Made by a program: the position numbers and the translations under genes. A stretch of 64,000 bases of DNA. Origin: Chrysogorgia sp. JL179-B06. Taxonomy: Eukaryota; Cnidaria; Anthozoa; Scleralcyonacea; Chrysogorgiidae. Location: assembly GCA_035772405.1 (NCBI GenBank), contig JAYKKM010000193.1, positions 1,697,501 through 1,761,500 on the forward strand, written 5' to 3'. The notes beneath the pieces were generated by a model, which was given only the letters and a program-made list of their open reading frames with translations, had not been told where the DNA came from and did no database searches. Positions 23,640 through 35,124 of the stretch are shown here, in pieces. Position 1 is the stretch's first letter; each line of letters opens with the position of its first letter.

Positions 23640-26600
23640 GAACAAGAACTGCACAACAACAAATATCGAGATGACCGAAAGTGAGAGGAAAAGTGAACTA
23701 CAAACCAAGCTAATTCAATTGCGAATAACACGAGAGAAAACCAAAGACATCGCGGCTAGCGGGATTAAAAGTCGGATTGAACGGCATCGAGAAACGCCAT
23801 ACAACTAAGACTTAGTATAATAGAGGAGAAAAGAATAGCCACTGGAGAAGACCAAACGAAATTGCAATTAAGCTGCTCCGTAGAAACAGACGAGAACATA
23901 GCCGCAGCAGACGAGGAAATCGAGTACCTTTCTTCATGGTTGTCAAAGTCAGAACAAGCAGAAGTCGAAAGATCTAGAAAAGAGCAATAACAATTCGAAA
24001 AGGAGCGGTTTGAGCAAAAGCTGCATTACAAAGAACTTGAACAAAATTAAGCAAACACCGAGTGAAAGTCCAAGTTCGACCGCGAGTGCACAAAAAGGTA
24101 GTGTAGCTAAACATCCTAAACTCACAATCACCAAATTCAATGGCAGTTATCTCGACTGGAGAAGGTTTTGGGAGCAATTTACCGAATAAATACATAAATC
24201 AGGTATGGCAGAAATTACCAAGTTTTCTTATCTAAAATAATTCGTTGAGCTTGACGTGCGAAGAGGTATCGATGAGTTGCCTTTCACAGTGGAAGGCTAT
24301 ATGGGAAGGAAGGCGAAATCGTCAAAGCACACGTGAAAGATAAAATCGACTTGCCAAATATAGACGGTGTGAAGTCCATGCAAATCAACAAATTCTACGA
24401 GCGATTGCTTTACGATGTATATCACTAGAATCACTGGAATCATGGGGTGATTTAGTGAGAAATGATGATGATTGGCAAGATTGGGACTTCGTGAAACTTT
24501 GCGAAGCCCTGCGTTCTTGGACCCGGAGAAATCCACTCGAGAAATCAGACGACCGGAAGAAAGAACCCCGATACAAGAGTTTCAACACAGGCCTGCGAGA
24601 TGTAAACCCACGTCCCTTTGCGAGGAAGTGACACATAAAGCAAGTGAATGTAAGAAAATCTCAACGCCCGGCGAGAGGAAGAAGATCCTATCGCAAAAGA
24701 AGCTATGTTTTAATTATGCAGGCGGAAAGCACCGCAACAGTAGATCAACGTGCCAAATCTGCACAAAGCATCACCATACATCTATCTGCGATGATGTCAT
24801 CCCAAGGTGAAGGAAAGGTCATTCATCCAGTTGTCGTCATTAAAGTAAATGGGGTGAAATGTCGAGCATTGATAGACACTGGTGCATCTAGCTCTTATGG
24901 ATCAGCAATGTTGATAGACGCACGAAGTGAAGAACAAGACAGTGGAAATGCTGATGGCTACATCAACAACAAGGATGGAAACTTTCAAGACGACCATTGC
25001 CTGCACATCGGGTGGTTACAAGTTGGATGTGGATCTCATCAAAGTTGAAAAGGGGAAACTTTTAGAAGTAGAAAATCCTCAATATGAGCAGCTCATTAAA
25101 ACATACTCTCATCTAGCCGGAGTGAAGATGAATGATGAGGACACAAAATCATATCTACCCATACATGCAATTCTTGGAGTGGGGGTGTATGCCAAGATTA
25201 AAACCGACTCACGACCCAGAATTGGCAAACAAGGTGAACCAGTGGCTGAAAGAACAAAGCTGGGATGGACAATCATTTCCCCTGGAGAAGTTGTGGACAC
25301 GACGCGCATGCTGCTGACCCAAACGAGTCATCTAGATTATGAACAATTATGCAGATTAGACGTTCTATGACTGGAGGATAAACCACAAGATGATTAGAGT
25401 GAAGTGTATACCGAGTTTCAGGAGCAGTTGGTACAAAACAAGCCTACTATGGAAGGGAGGTCATCCTCCGACCCAACGAACAAACAGGGAAGTTTGCGAA
25501 GACTCGAGAACTTACAACGTAAATTAAGGCGCCTGGAAATAGAAGAATACGCCAAGATCATCGAAGAACAGGAAGTGGAAGGAGTAATTGAACCAGCAGA
25601 TAAAGAAGCTCAAGGTGTTTAATATTACATTTCACATAAGCCAGTGGTGCGCGAAGAAGCAGAGACAACGAAGATCCGTATCGTGTATGATGCCAGTGCG
25701 AAAGCCCATCCTGAAGCTGCATGATCGTTGAATGATTGTTTGAACCCTGGACCTCCTCTCCAAAACAATTCAAACTCTGGAACGTGTTAGCAAGCAGTTC
25801 ACTGGGAGCGTTATTTGGACTCGTGTCATCACCATTGCTCTTGGGAGGAGTGCTCAAATGTCATCTTGCCATCTGGGAATCTCGGAAGCCAAAGATTGTT
25901 GCTGAATTAAGAAACAGTCTGTATGTTGATGACCTTGTGGGCGGTGGAGCAACGGTAGAGAGCTGAAGAGCTGAAGCAACAATCAATAGAGATTTTCGAA
26001 GACGCAACCTTTACTTTGCATAAATGGCACTCTAACGCCGCAGTCCTGGAAGATCCTACTATACCCTACCGGAAAAAGAAGAAACATATGCCAAGTAACA
26101 ACTCGGACAACCAACAGGGGAGGAGTCTAGCATCCTGGAACTTGGGTGGAACAAAGTTCGCGATGAACTTACCATATCGTTTCCTGAAGAAGAGACTGTT
26201 GAGACAAAGAGATGAGTGCTCCGCAAATTGGCCACCATATACGACCCACTTGGTTTTGTCTCTCCTTTGACATTACAAGGAAAGCTTCTGTACCAACCAA
26301 CCTGATCGAGTGACCGTTCCCAGATCGTTAGCGAAGCAGTGAAAACCAATTCAAGAAATCACGTTGCATGGCATTGCAGATGCCAGCTCGATCGGAGTTG
26401 GCACAGCTGTATTCTCTGTCCTCTTGCAAAACGGAGAAGTCACTCAACGACTTGTAGCAGCAAAAGCCAGGTTAGTAAAGAGAGGACTGACAATCCCACG
26501 ACTAGAATTGGTGTCGGCGCACATGGTGACGAATCTATAGGCGAACGTCTGCGATGCATTGGAAGAATTCCAGGTTGTTGGTCTACATGGATGGCTAGAC

Positions 26601-28212
26601 AGCACCGTTGCCCTTCACTGGAGGGCAATACAAACTGTTTGTTGAGAACAGAGTTCAGAAGATACGCGCTCATTCCGAGATAACATGGAGACACGTCCCA
26701 ACCGTGATGAACCCGGCAGACCTCGCCAGCAGAGGAGGAACATTGGAAAACCGAGAATTGTGGTGGGAAGGACCGAGATACAGTAGTTACCGTATCCCAT
26801 GGATTGGTCGCCAACCATTGTGACCAAGGCATCTCCTGAAAGCCTGGTAGAAGCGAAAGTCGTGAAGGAAGTGTTGCTTGCTGCTCACACGCACTGATTG
26901 GTACCAATCTATTTAACCCGATCCTGGAGAAGTATAGCCTGTCTAAATCAGTTAGAGTTCGAGCATGGGTGGCAAGATTTATATACAACATGCAACATCC
27001 AGGTACAAGGCGTAGCGGTCACCTTACAACAGAAGAGTTGTTGCCTCAGCATAAAGCATGGGTTAAAGTTGCCCAGCAAAGCACAAAAAAAGAGGAGGAT
27101 CGACTCCAGCTCAATTTACAGCCTAACGAAGGTGGAATTCTCGAATGCAGAGGAAGAGTGCAATGACATTACCCCGTTTTCCTCCCAGATTTTCATTTGT
27201 ACACAATTAGTGGAGCGTGAACACTTACAAACTTTGCACAGGGAGTTTCCACGCTTACGAAGATTAACCTAACAAGTAGTTAGCAAGTGTCCGGATGCAA
27301 GAGATTCCAAGCAATAGCAGCAGCAAACCAACCACCAGGAATCTTACCTGTGGACCGTACGGAGGGGACGCACCCATTCCAAGTAGTAGGGGTGGATTTT
27401 GAAGGTCCAGTGAAATACCAAAAAGTGGCAAGAGTGAAGGCAAAGCATACATCGCTGTTTACGCCTTTCGTTATGTCGTGCGCTCTACCTAGATCTCTTA
27501 CACTCCCTGGAAACACAAGATTTCTTACTCAGTTTAAAGAAATTCATCGCCAGAAAGAGAGACCAAATAAAGTTTACTCCATTCGTTGGAGCAGCGAGAT
27601 GGTGAAAACTGTGAACAAGGATGAGAAATTGCATCACTTCCACAATCAAAACCTGATAACGTGGCCCTGGTGGGGAGGGTCAGTTTGAACGAATGGTTGG
27701 ACTAGTGAAGAATGCATTGTATAGAACGATTGGAAGCGGATTTTTGTCATGGGAAGAATTGGAAGAGGTACTATATTGGACGTGGAAGTAACGTTAAACA
27801 ACAGGCCTTTAAGTTATGTCGAGGACGATATCCAACTCCCGCTGTTGACCCCAAATGCCTTGATGTTCCCGCAGAGCAACATCGTACCTGAAAGGGAACC
27901 CCGTACCATTGATGATCAAGACTTGAGGAAGAGAGCTAAACACCTTCGCAAGTGTAAAGAAGCTTTGTGGAAAAGATGGTCCACCGAATACTTGCGTGAA
28001 GACTTGAGGAAGAATACTTGCGTCAAGACTTGAGGAAGAGAGCTAAACACCTTCGCAAGTGTAAAGAAGCTTTGTGGAAAAGATGGTCCACCGAATACTT
28101 GCGTGGCCTCAGGGAACGACATAACCTACAACATCATAGGAAACAAACGTCTTTAACGGTTGGAGACATTGTCATTATTAAATCAGAAGACAAAAATATA
28201 TTACAAGTATAA
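23640..28212 (+). pseudogene. Degenerate BEL/Pao-type LTR retrotransposon interior
   Basis: Plus-strand pieces follow BEL/Pao order. A gag region with KLTITKFNGSYLDWRRFW lies at about 24115-24175; a Cys/His region (LCFNYAGGKHRNSRSTCQIC) at about 24705-24765; an aspartic protease site CRALIDTGASSS at about 24860-24897; reverse transcriptase with IVYDASAKAHPEA near 25680 and SLYVDDLVGGG near 25920; the post-RT segment LASRGGTLENRELWW near 26720-26765; and integrase-region sequence HPFQVVGVDFEGPVKY near 27371. Many frameshifts and stops break it. A 107-bp tandem duplication ('gacttgaggaagagagctaa' at about 27920 and 28027) lies near the 3' end. LTRs were not recognised. Confidence 0.85.
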
Positions 28213-28249
28213 AATTTTCCCTAGGTGTTACTGATAAATGGCAGCTCTG

Positions 28250-28700
28250 ACAACTACCAGCCTCTAAAAAACAAAAATCTACATTCCTTATTGCATTCTT
28301 AAAAACATTCAAACTATTAGTTATATTTCGTATATCTTTACCTAATTTTGACCATAAAAGTGGTCGTATATATCTAATTGAATGTTTTCCATATGTTGCA
28401 GTATTAAAGCGAAGTATTCTAAAATCAGAGTTTCTTAAATATTATATGTTCTAGTTTCGGCGTTACTAGAAAATAAGTATTGAATGTATGGTGGTACTAG
28501 ATTGTTTTTAACTTTAAACATTAATAGAGCAATGCCTTGCAATCTTCTATTATACAACGAAGAAAGATTTGCTTTAGTGAGTTCATACGTGTGCACTTTG
28601 GTATTAAAAACTGCACGTAAAGCCCGCTCTTGTACTCTCTCCATCTTGGCTAAATGGCAATACGTCAGGTGCGGTAATACAACAGCCTTGTAAATTTGCA
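28250..28700 (-). pseudogene. Non-LTR retrotransposon 3' coding tail, second family member
   Basis: A minus-strand frame contains MERVQERALRAVFNT, then LSSLYNRRLQGIALLMFKVK. This is the well-known C-terminal segment of invertebrate LINE reverse transcriptases, after the catalytic core. The copy is truncated on its 5' side and ends in AT-rich sequence. Confidence 0.75.
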
Positions 28701-29012
28701 GTTACTTTACAACCTCGTTTAAGCCTGGTTCACACTGATGAGCATAATTTACAAGATCAATACGAAACTAACAAAGCATGACTTCTTCTCTGGGACTTGC
28801 GAAGACAAAACGAGAATTTTTCTTGCTTTCGTCTTTTGTTCTGCTCTTGGCTTATGCTTGATCTTATGTTTATGCTTATGACGATCATAATGTCGCATCC
28901 TTCTACTTAGGCTCACGTGTGAACCTGCAGGGAGTTTGCTATAACCCGGGCGATGATCGAGGATGAGCACGAAATCTTGTTGGTCAGCAGTCACATTAAC
29001 TGGATAACGTAA

Positions 29013-29226
29013 GTACTTCATCTTGCATGGATATAGCGAACCCATACCACTAAACATGCCACTAAACATACCACTAAACAAGAGATTAAGGTTAGAAAAC
29101 TCATTAGGCGGGGGGTTAGGGTTAGGGTCTAAGTTGTTTTGGGGTTAGCGGTTATTTTAAGTGACAAAATCCCCCTAATCTCTTGTTTAGTGGTATGGGT
29201 TCGCTATATCCTGCAAGATGAAGTAC
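29013..29226. repeat. Foldback element around telomere-like GGTTAGGG words
   Basis: The left arm 'gtacttcatcttgca' to 'cccataccactaaac' is answered on the right by 'gtttagtggtatgggttcgc' and 'ctgcaagatgaagtac'. The left arm also holds extra 'ccactaaaca' units. The loop includes ggttagggttagggt, only two to three units, so it is not a telomere. Confidence 0.75.
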
Positions 29227-29241
29227 ATACCCTAACAGACT

Positions 29242-29337
29242 ATGAAGCCGGAATAAGCGCGTGGCGGCCATATTGATTATTGGAGTGAACACGGTGTTCA
29301 CTCCAATATGGCCGCCACGCGCTAATCCCGGCTTCAT
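29242..29337. repeat. Near-perfect 96-bp palindrome
   Basis: 'atgaagccgg' to 'ggagtgaacac' is followed directly by 'gtgttcactcc' to 'ccggcttcat'. The arms have few mismatches and one small gap. It adjoins the foldback at 29013-29226 but is a separate structure. Probably a snap-back MITE. Confidence 0.8.
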
Positions 29338-29639
29338 TATTATTATAATGGAGCCGTAGTTTGTATTCTAAATTACGAGAAAACCTTTGACAACTGATTC
29401 ATTTTACCATCTTAGAAGATCAGAGACAGATAGTCTCTGTCGCCTACAGTAAAACTATATAGCGTGGTCCATTCAAGATGGCCGCCGCGAAATATCCCGG
29501 CTACATTTTTTCGCAGCATATAATAGTTGCTGGACCCAGTCTTTATTTAGATATCAGTGTATAAGTACAGGTAAAATTACGGGCTGCAAGCGCTAATCTG
29601 CATAAGAGACTGGATCCAGCAACTCATTGTTCGATATCG

Positions 29640-30310
29640 CGAAAAATCAGAAATGGCAAAAAAGGGATCACCCCAAACGGATAGGGGTATCTAGTACGTA
29701 TTCCTTATAAGGAAGCGCAAATAGAAGGCATTGACGAGCAAATAGAGTGAATTAACGAGCAAATAGGTGACACGTTGAACCCTCGTACCAGCCTCCTAGT
29801 TAATTGGATTGTAACCGACCCCAAAACAACAAAGGTCCTAACCCTTTGGCAAACGTTTTCTTGAGAAATAAACCACCCCCAAAGCTATAGAATATATCAA
29901 AGGAAAGTTAAATTATCTATTTACAACATACGTACAGCTTTATCCCGGTAGCTAACTTAGTTCTCTTTAAAACCGCGGATAATCGAACATGCCCAAAATT
30001 ATAATTTTCGCAATACGGATACCATCTTGTAAACAAAAACACGAACTTTCGGCTGTCTTCGACGAACGTTTTCTTGAGAAATAATCAACTCCCAAAGCTA
30101 CAATATATATTAAAACAAAGATAAATTATCTCTTTACAATATGCGTACAGCTTATCAGGTTAGCAAATGTAGTTTTCTTAAAAAGAGCGGATAATCGATC
30201 CAGTGGGCTGGTACGAGTGCCATGTATTTGCTCGTCAATGCCTTCTATTTGCTCGTCAATGCCTTCTATTTGCTCGTCGGTCACTTCCTTATATGGAATA
30301 CGTACTAGAA
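29640..30310. repeat. Repeat block: diverged direct copies flanked by inverted minisatellite ends
   Basis: Two diverged direct copies ('aacgttttcttgagaaataa' to 'gcggataatcga') lie at about 29850-29990 and 30060-30195. On the left they are preceded by 'tacgtattccttataaggaa' with gacgagcaaata units, and on the right followed by the same in reverse orientation (tttgctcgtc units to 'ggaatacgtac'). The inverted outer parts suggest one transposon-like unit with repeat-bearing ends. Confidence 0.65.
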
Positions 30311-30325
30311 GTACATATGCCCAAA

Positions 30326-30592
30326 CGGTGGAGGCTATTTCAGATAGTAGAGCACCTAGTCACCAGGACTTTGGTGATTGTTTATATAACATATATGCTT
30401 CGTTCGTTAAAAACCCCGCTTTAAATTTCTGTTTCGATTCAGAAAAGCCGGGTTGTTAAAAGCAGGGTTATTACGGAATCAAAACAGAAATTTAAAGCGG
30501 GCTTTTTAAAGAACGAAGCATATATGTTATATAAACAATTACCAAAGTCCTGGTGACTAGGTGCTCTACCGTATCTGAAATAGCCTCCACCG
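30326..30592. repeat. Foldback element with about 110-bp arms
   Basis: The left arm starts 'cggtggaggctatttcagat' and includes 'accaggactttggt' and 'ataacatatatgcttcgttc'. The right arm carries the complements in reverse and ends in 'tagcctccaccg'. Arms are nearly identical, separated by about 45 bases. Confidence 0.8.
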
Positions 30593-31334
30593 ACTCAAAC
30601 GACGGGTTGAAAAATCAAAGACAGATATTCTTTGTCGCTTAGCCTATTAAAACTTAAAAAAAAGTAGAGTGCTGCGTGGGTAGTGTTTTGGATAAACACT
30701 ATAGTAAAGCAAAAAGGTGATGACCTGCCGATATATTTAGAAACAAAATACTAACGTATCGAGCGGACTGCAGAGCCCTTCACTCAGAGTAAGACGTGGT
30801 ATATAGCGTGGTCTCAAAAAGTGGTTCGGAAGGTGGTCTCTCCATGCACATTCGGAACCACTTCGTGAGCTACTTCCAGCTTCCATCTCAGAACGACAGA
30901 TGCTTTATCCAGTATTTTATGTAGATCAGTGGCTGCAAGCAGGAGTACAGTGTTTTTTCACAATTACTCGTATATGACTGAGTTATGGAGCAACCGTGTC
31001 AAAGTATTCCATGCGGTCGAAATCATTCTGATAAAAATCAATTATATAATTATTCAGAATATGGTCATGAAGTTGCCTAGCGACAGGAAAAAATAGTGGA
31101 ATAGCCTAGCGCACAGATTCTATTTTTAAGCCTATTCTATTTTTTTTTAAATGCGGACAAACAAACTAAAATTGAGTCTGAAGATTCCCAATGACTAATT
31201 TCCTATTGCTTAGGACTTAAATATAATCATGGTATTAATGCGAACAAACATCAACAACCTATACGTCATCTGTGCGCTCCGCTATTGACTAGCGCTTATT
31301 TGATACCTGAAGCATGTTAATTTTAAAGTGCCTA
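30593..31334. other. No gene; one more copy of the GACGTTTCGAGCG repeat
   Basis: A diverged copy of the family seen at 2390 and 3655 lies at about 30710-30790 ('aaaatactaacgtatcgagc'). Nothing else is recognised. Confidence 0.5.
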
Positions 31335-31762
31335 TCCGGGGTTTGGGAATTTTACATATTCGTAATCTTTGGGTTCTACAAAGAAGAAATGTAATATATT
31401 TTGTCGTTCGAAAATTTCATCTTCATGTCTTTTTCCCTGCTAAAGTTAATTTACTATTCACAGGGAATGACGTCAAAGCAGGGACACGCGAAGTCATTGC
31501 ACACTAATTCAACAGTGAAATACAATGGAAGTTTGGCTCTGAACTTTAAGCACACCTGTATAGACAAAATTCGTTCAATTCCCAAACTTTCATTGTATTT
31601 CACTGCTGAATCAATGTGCAATGTTTTTGCGTATCCCTGCTTTGATGTCATTTCCTGTGAATTGAAGATGAAATTTTCACACGACAAGATATTTTTACAA
31701 TTCTTCTCAAAAGATTCCAAAGATCACAAATATGTAAAATCCCGAAACCCCGGATAGGCACT
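31335..31762. repeat. Foldback element, ends AGTGCCTATCCGGGG
   Basis: The left arm 'agtgcctatccggggtttgg' and 'gaattttacatatt' is matched by 'aatatgtaaaatcccgaaac' and 'cccggataggcact' on the right. Internal words such as 'tgacgtcaaagcaggga' and 'tccctgctttgatgtca' are also inverted, so most of the element is self-complementary. Confidence 0.75.
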
Positions 31763-31766
31763 TTAC

Positions 31767-32177
31767 TAACTCTTTCCTGTCCGGCTGAAAAACATCCAAA
31801 ATTGAACTACCTATTTGTTCTATTGATATCTCGGGAAATATCCATAACTGTTGCGAAATCTATGCCATTTCTGAAAGTCCAATAAACCGGCTGAATTTTC
31901 CGAACAAGACACATCATGATAATATAAATTAGCATTAATTATCATAAATCAGGTTGAAAATAGCATGAATTATCATAAAACATGAAAATTCAAAATGCCA
32001 CCAATCGCAGAGTTGTTTATGAAATCAAATCAAACTTGGCGTGTGAGTGGATCTCATGTGCCTGGCGCTTGTCGAATTTCAATTTTTAAACTTGCGTTAC
32101 CGTGTGCCGTGTTTTTCGATTGACGACTTCGGGGTCTTCTATGACCCCTTTTGACTGGGCCGGACAGGAAAGAGTTA
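31767..32177. mobile_element. MITE with 19-bp perfect inverted ends
   Basis: TAACTCTTTCCTGTCCGGC at 31767-31785 and its exact complement at 32159-32177. The 411-bp interior has no supported frame. TA may be the duplicated target. It directly abuts the foldback at 31335-31762. Confidence 0.7.
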
Positions 32178-33982
32178 AAGCAGAATATCTCTTCACGAGT
32201 TTGCATGAAAATGCCGTTGTATGCAGAACGATTGATAACAGTGTTGAACTATAATTACTCGGTGGTGGATTCATTCTCTTTGTTTTGCATTAACAATTCT
32301 GTTGACTTCGACGTAAACGTCGTGTCCTCGTTTGACACATCAATTAATAAGGGCTATACACATATGATGAACAATTGTACAAATACAATTGTACAAGTAC
32401 AATCGCGTAATATTAAAGCAAAATAATAAATTTAGGGATGTAAACTTTGAGCTTCTATTCACTAATGGATCTTCTTTGCACCGGAGATCTCTCGAGGATT
32501 TAGAATAACGAAAGTGAAATCTGAACAAAATAGCGGCACAGCGTGGACATAATTTGTATAAAGCCTTGTCAGCTGTGCAAACCAGCACAAAAAAGTTCAT
32601 GAGGTGTCAAGAAGTTTCCAAAAGAAATGCTCTGAAGGTTATTGAGTTTATGCGGAAAAAAGAAAGCAGAAAGCTGTGTAATGAGCGAAACTATAACAAA
32701 AAAAATGCTAATCGGACGTTCAATTGGCGCGAATAACTTGGTTGCTAAGGAAGATCGAGATCGATCTCTAGTATACGCTTTGCATTCACGCTGTGGATCG
32801 ATCTAAGTGAGACTGATCTCAGACCACCTCTGGAAGCGGACTGGTTCAGATCGATCTGATCTCTTTACCTCAGATGGATCTCAGATCGATCTCAAAGTAC
32901 AATGTGAACGCGGGCCCTAAAACTGCAATATCGGTTTATACGCACGCTGCAATATATTATTCAAATGTTGTCACGTCCTAAGTTATAGAAAAGATTATAT
33001 ATAGAGATACGAACCAGTTTGATATAACGAAAAGTTTAATAAACGCTACTAAAAGAGCAGAATGCGATTGTGTGCCGAGGTTGCTTTGAATGCTTTTCAA
33101 TACGGTATTATTGAATTAAAAATTGCTGGATTGTAAATTTCCTCGATTAATCGCCACGGACACTTATTAATTCGGGGACTCAAAGAAGAGGCACTTATTA
33201 GAGGAGATCGTTGAACGAAATATACTCTCAGTCTGTTTCACTTATGTCAAATGATATTCAATATGATTAAGGACGTTTAATTCGATAAATTTGTTTGTGA
33301 TCAACTCTCTGATTGAGCAATGCAAATTTTGCGGGTTAGATCAGATATACATCGCAAAAATTTCAGCTTGGTTATACAGATACCAGGGCTGAGAGTTTTA
33401 GCTCGGTTAACCGTGGGTCGGAATTTCCCATGTAATGGCACAAAACAAGTTTCAGCCAGCGAGCTGAGTTTAGCGTGTGAAAGTTAAACATGGCTTCACA
33501 GTTCTGGCGTATTTTTACTTTATATTTCAGTCGGAGCCCACAACCCCGCTAACCGACTGAAAGTCTCCGTGCAACCAGCCCCTAAGAAACAGCTGGATAT
33601 GTTTTATCAATTATCAATTATCAATTAATGAATACCGAACTAGAGTATCGGTGGTAACCCAAAAACATGCGAAAGATTAGAAAGATTTGAAGTTTGATGC
33701 AGCGAAGTTTTATCATTGATTTTCAGAATACTGTGTTCTATGGTATACAACGTCCTTATTTTAATCCTGTTTTATGCATTTTATCGTCATGTACGAGCCA
33801 CATCGTTTCATCAAGATATGCATTCATCCTAACAATAATTTCAATCATGCATATATGTCTATATTCTACAATGAACGCATACACGTACGGCATCTGCCCA
33901 AGGCACTCAACGGATGACGTTTCATATAAGTATCCCGAATTCAAAACATAGTCCTAACTCCAAACCTTACCCTAACCGTAAC
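32178..33982. other. No feature recognised
   Basis: Short frames only. A stretch rich in GATCGATCT-type words lies at about 32755-32900, but no element ends were found. Confidence 0.45.
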
Positions 33983-34582
33983 TAGGCTTTTCTCGATTGT
34001 GCCAGTAAAACTGGCATATTATGCTACTAGCAGTGCTCGTTTTTTGTCTAAATTATGCTCGAATTACAAAAAATATGCTAGTTTTTATTAAATTATGCTA
34101 TTCACAAAATACACTAGAAAGGTCAAAATTTAGCAAGTTTCTAACTTCTAAATGATCACTTCTTTGTCCTGAACTGTTCTTAACTTAACACAACATAAAG
34201 TATACTTATGACTCAGTCATTGTCCTCAAAATGCTCAATGACAATGCTCTGATTAGTGATTAGCATTGCAGTTCGTTCTCCTAACAACATACTGCGTGGA
34301 TGACGCCATTTTAGATTTTTGATGGGTGCTTATCCCTGGTTTTGGCGTTTTTTTGGCCTGCCCTAGAGTGCCTGGACTAGTAACGCTATGAAAACAGATT
34401 GAACAAAGCATTAAAGCACCAGTATAACGATTACAACTTGTCATGGCTTCAGTATTTTGCTCTGAAAGTTATATAAATATGCCGATTATGCTAGCAGTGC
34501 TTTTTCCTTAAAAAGTGCCAAAAATATGCTCGTTTTCCCAAATTATGCCAAAAAATGTGCTAGCACAATCGACAAAGGCCTA
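33983..34582. mobile_element. MITE with inverted ends, TAGGC...TCGATTGTGC type
   Basis: The left end TAGGCTTTTCTCGATTGTGC is matched by the right end 'gcacaatcgacaaaggccta' in complement. Both ends are followed inwards by repeated 'aaattatgct' words. About 600 bp with no coding capacity. Confidence 0.7.
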
Positions 34583-34588
34583 ACCCTT

Positions 34589-35124
34589 TAGGTGTTTACA
34601 TGAATCCGGATGAGATGCAGCTCAATCCGGATTGAATTCATTCCGGTTCTCATTTCGGATTGAGTTTTATTCCGAATTGCGTTTCATTGAAATTTCATTC
34701 CGGTGTCATGTAAAGGCGGTGCGATATTTCATTCCGGAATGAAAAATACGAGCTAGAAGACTGAAACGAACAACACACGCCTGCTTTTAACATTTATAGA
34801 CGACAATTTGCAGCTAGAGACAGGAATTGCGCCGACTTCATATTGTACAAGGTGAATTAAAATCTTGTTTACTTGCAACAACATCGATTATCGTCGCTAG
34901 TAATGCTTTTCCCCTTATCTTTATGTTTATTCTTCGCCAAATTATCAGTTTAAGGCACGTGTTGAAATGTACAAGCGCCGAAATCGTTGAAAGAAACATA
35001 CCCGCTATATAATGTTATTGATCGCCATCTTGAAATTTCAGATTTCGCGCGATTTTCGATCCCGGTTTGAATTCACATTCAATCCGGTATGAAACTGAAA
35101 CCGGATTCATGCAAACAGCCCCTA
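34589..35124. mobile_element. MITE with inverted ends, TAGGTGTTTACATGAATCCGG type
   Basis: The left end TAGGTGTTTACATGAATCCG has its complement at the right end ('cggattcatgcaaacagccc' and 'cta') with a few mismatches. Multiple 'ttccggaatg' and 'caatccgga' words form subterminal repeats. No frame is supported. Confidence 0.7.

Noticed and set aside
23640..28212. Possible functional retroelement because several frames exceed 100 residues
   Set aside because: Protease, RT and integrase pieces lie in different frames with stops, and an internal duplication disrupts the 3' part.
29095..29130. GGTTAGGGTTAGGGT, possible telomere or interstitial telomeric sequence
   Set aside because: Only two to three units, within the loop of a foldback element; it is not an array.
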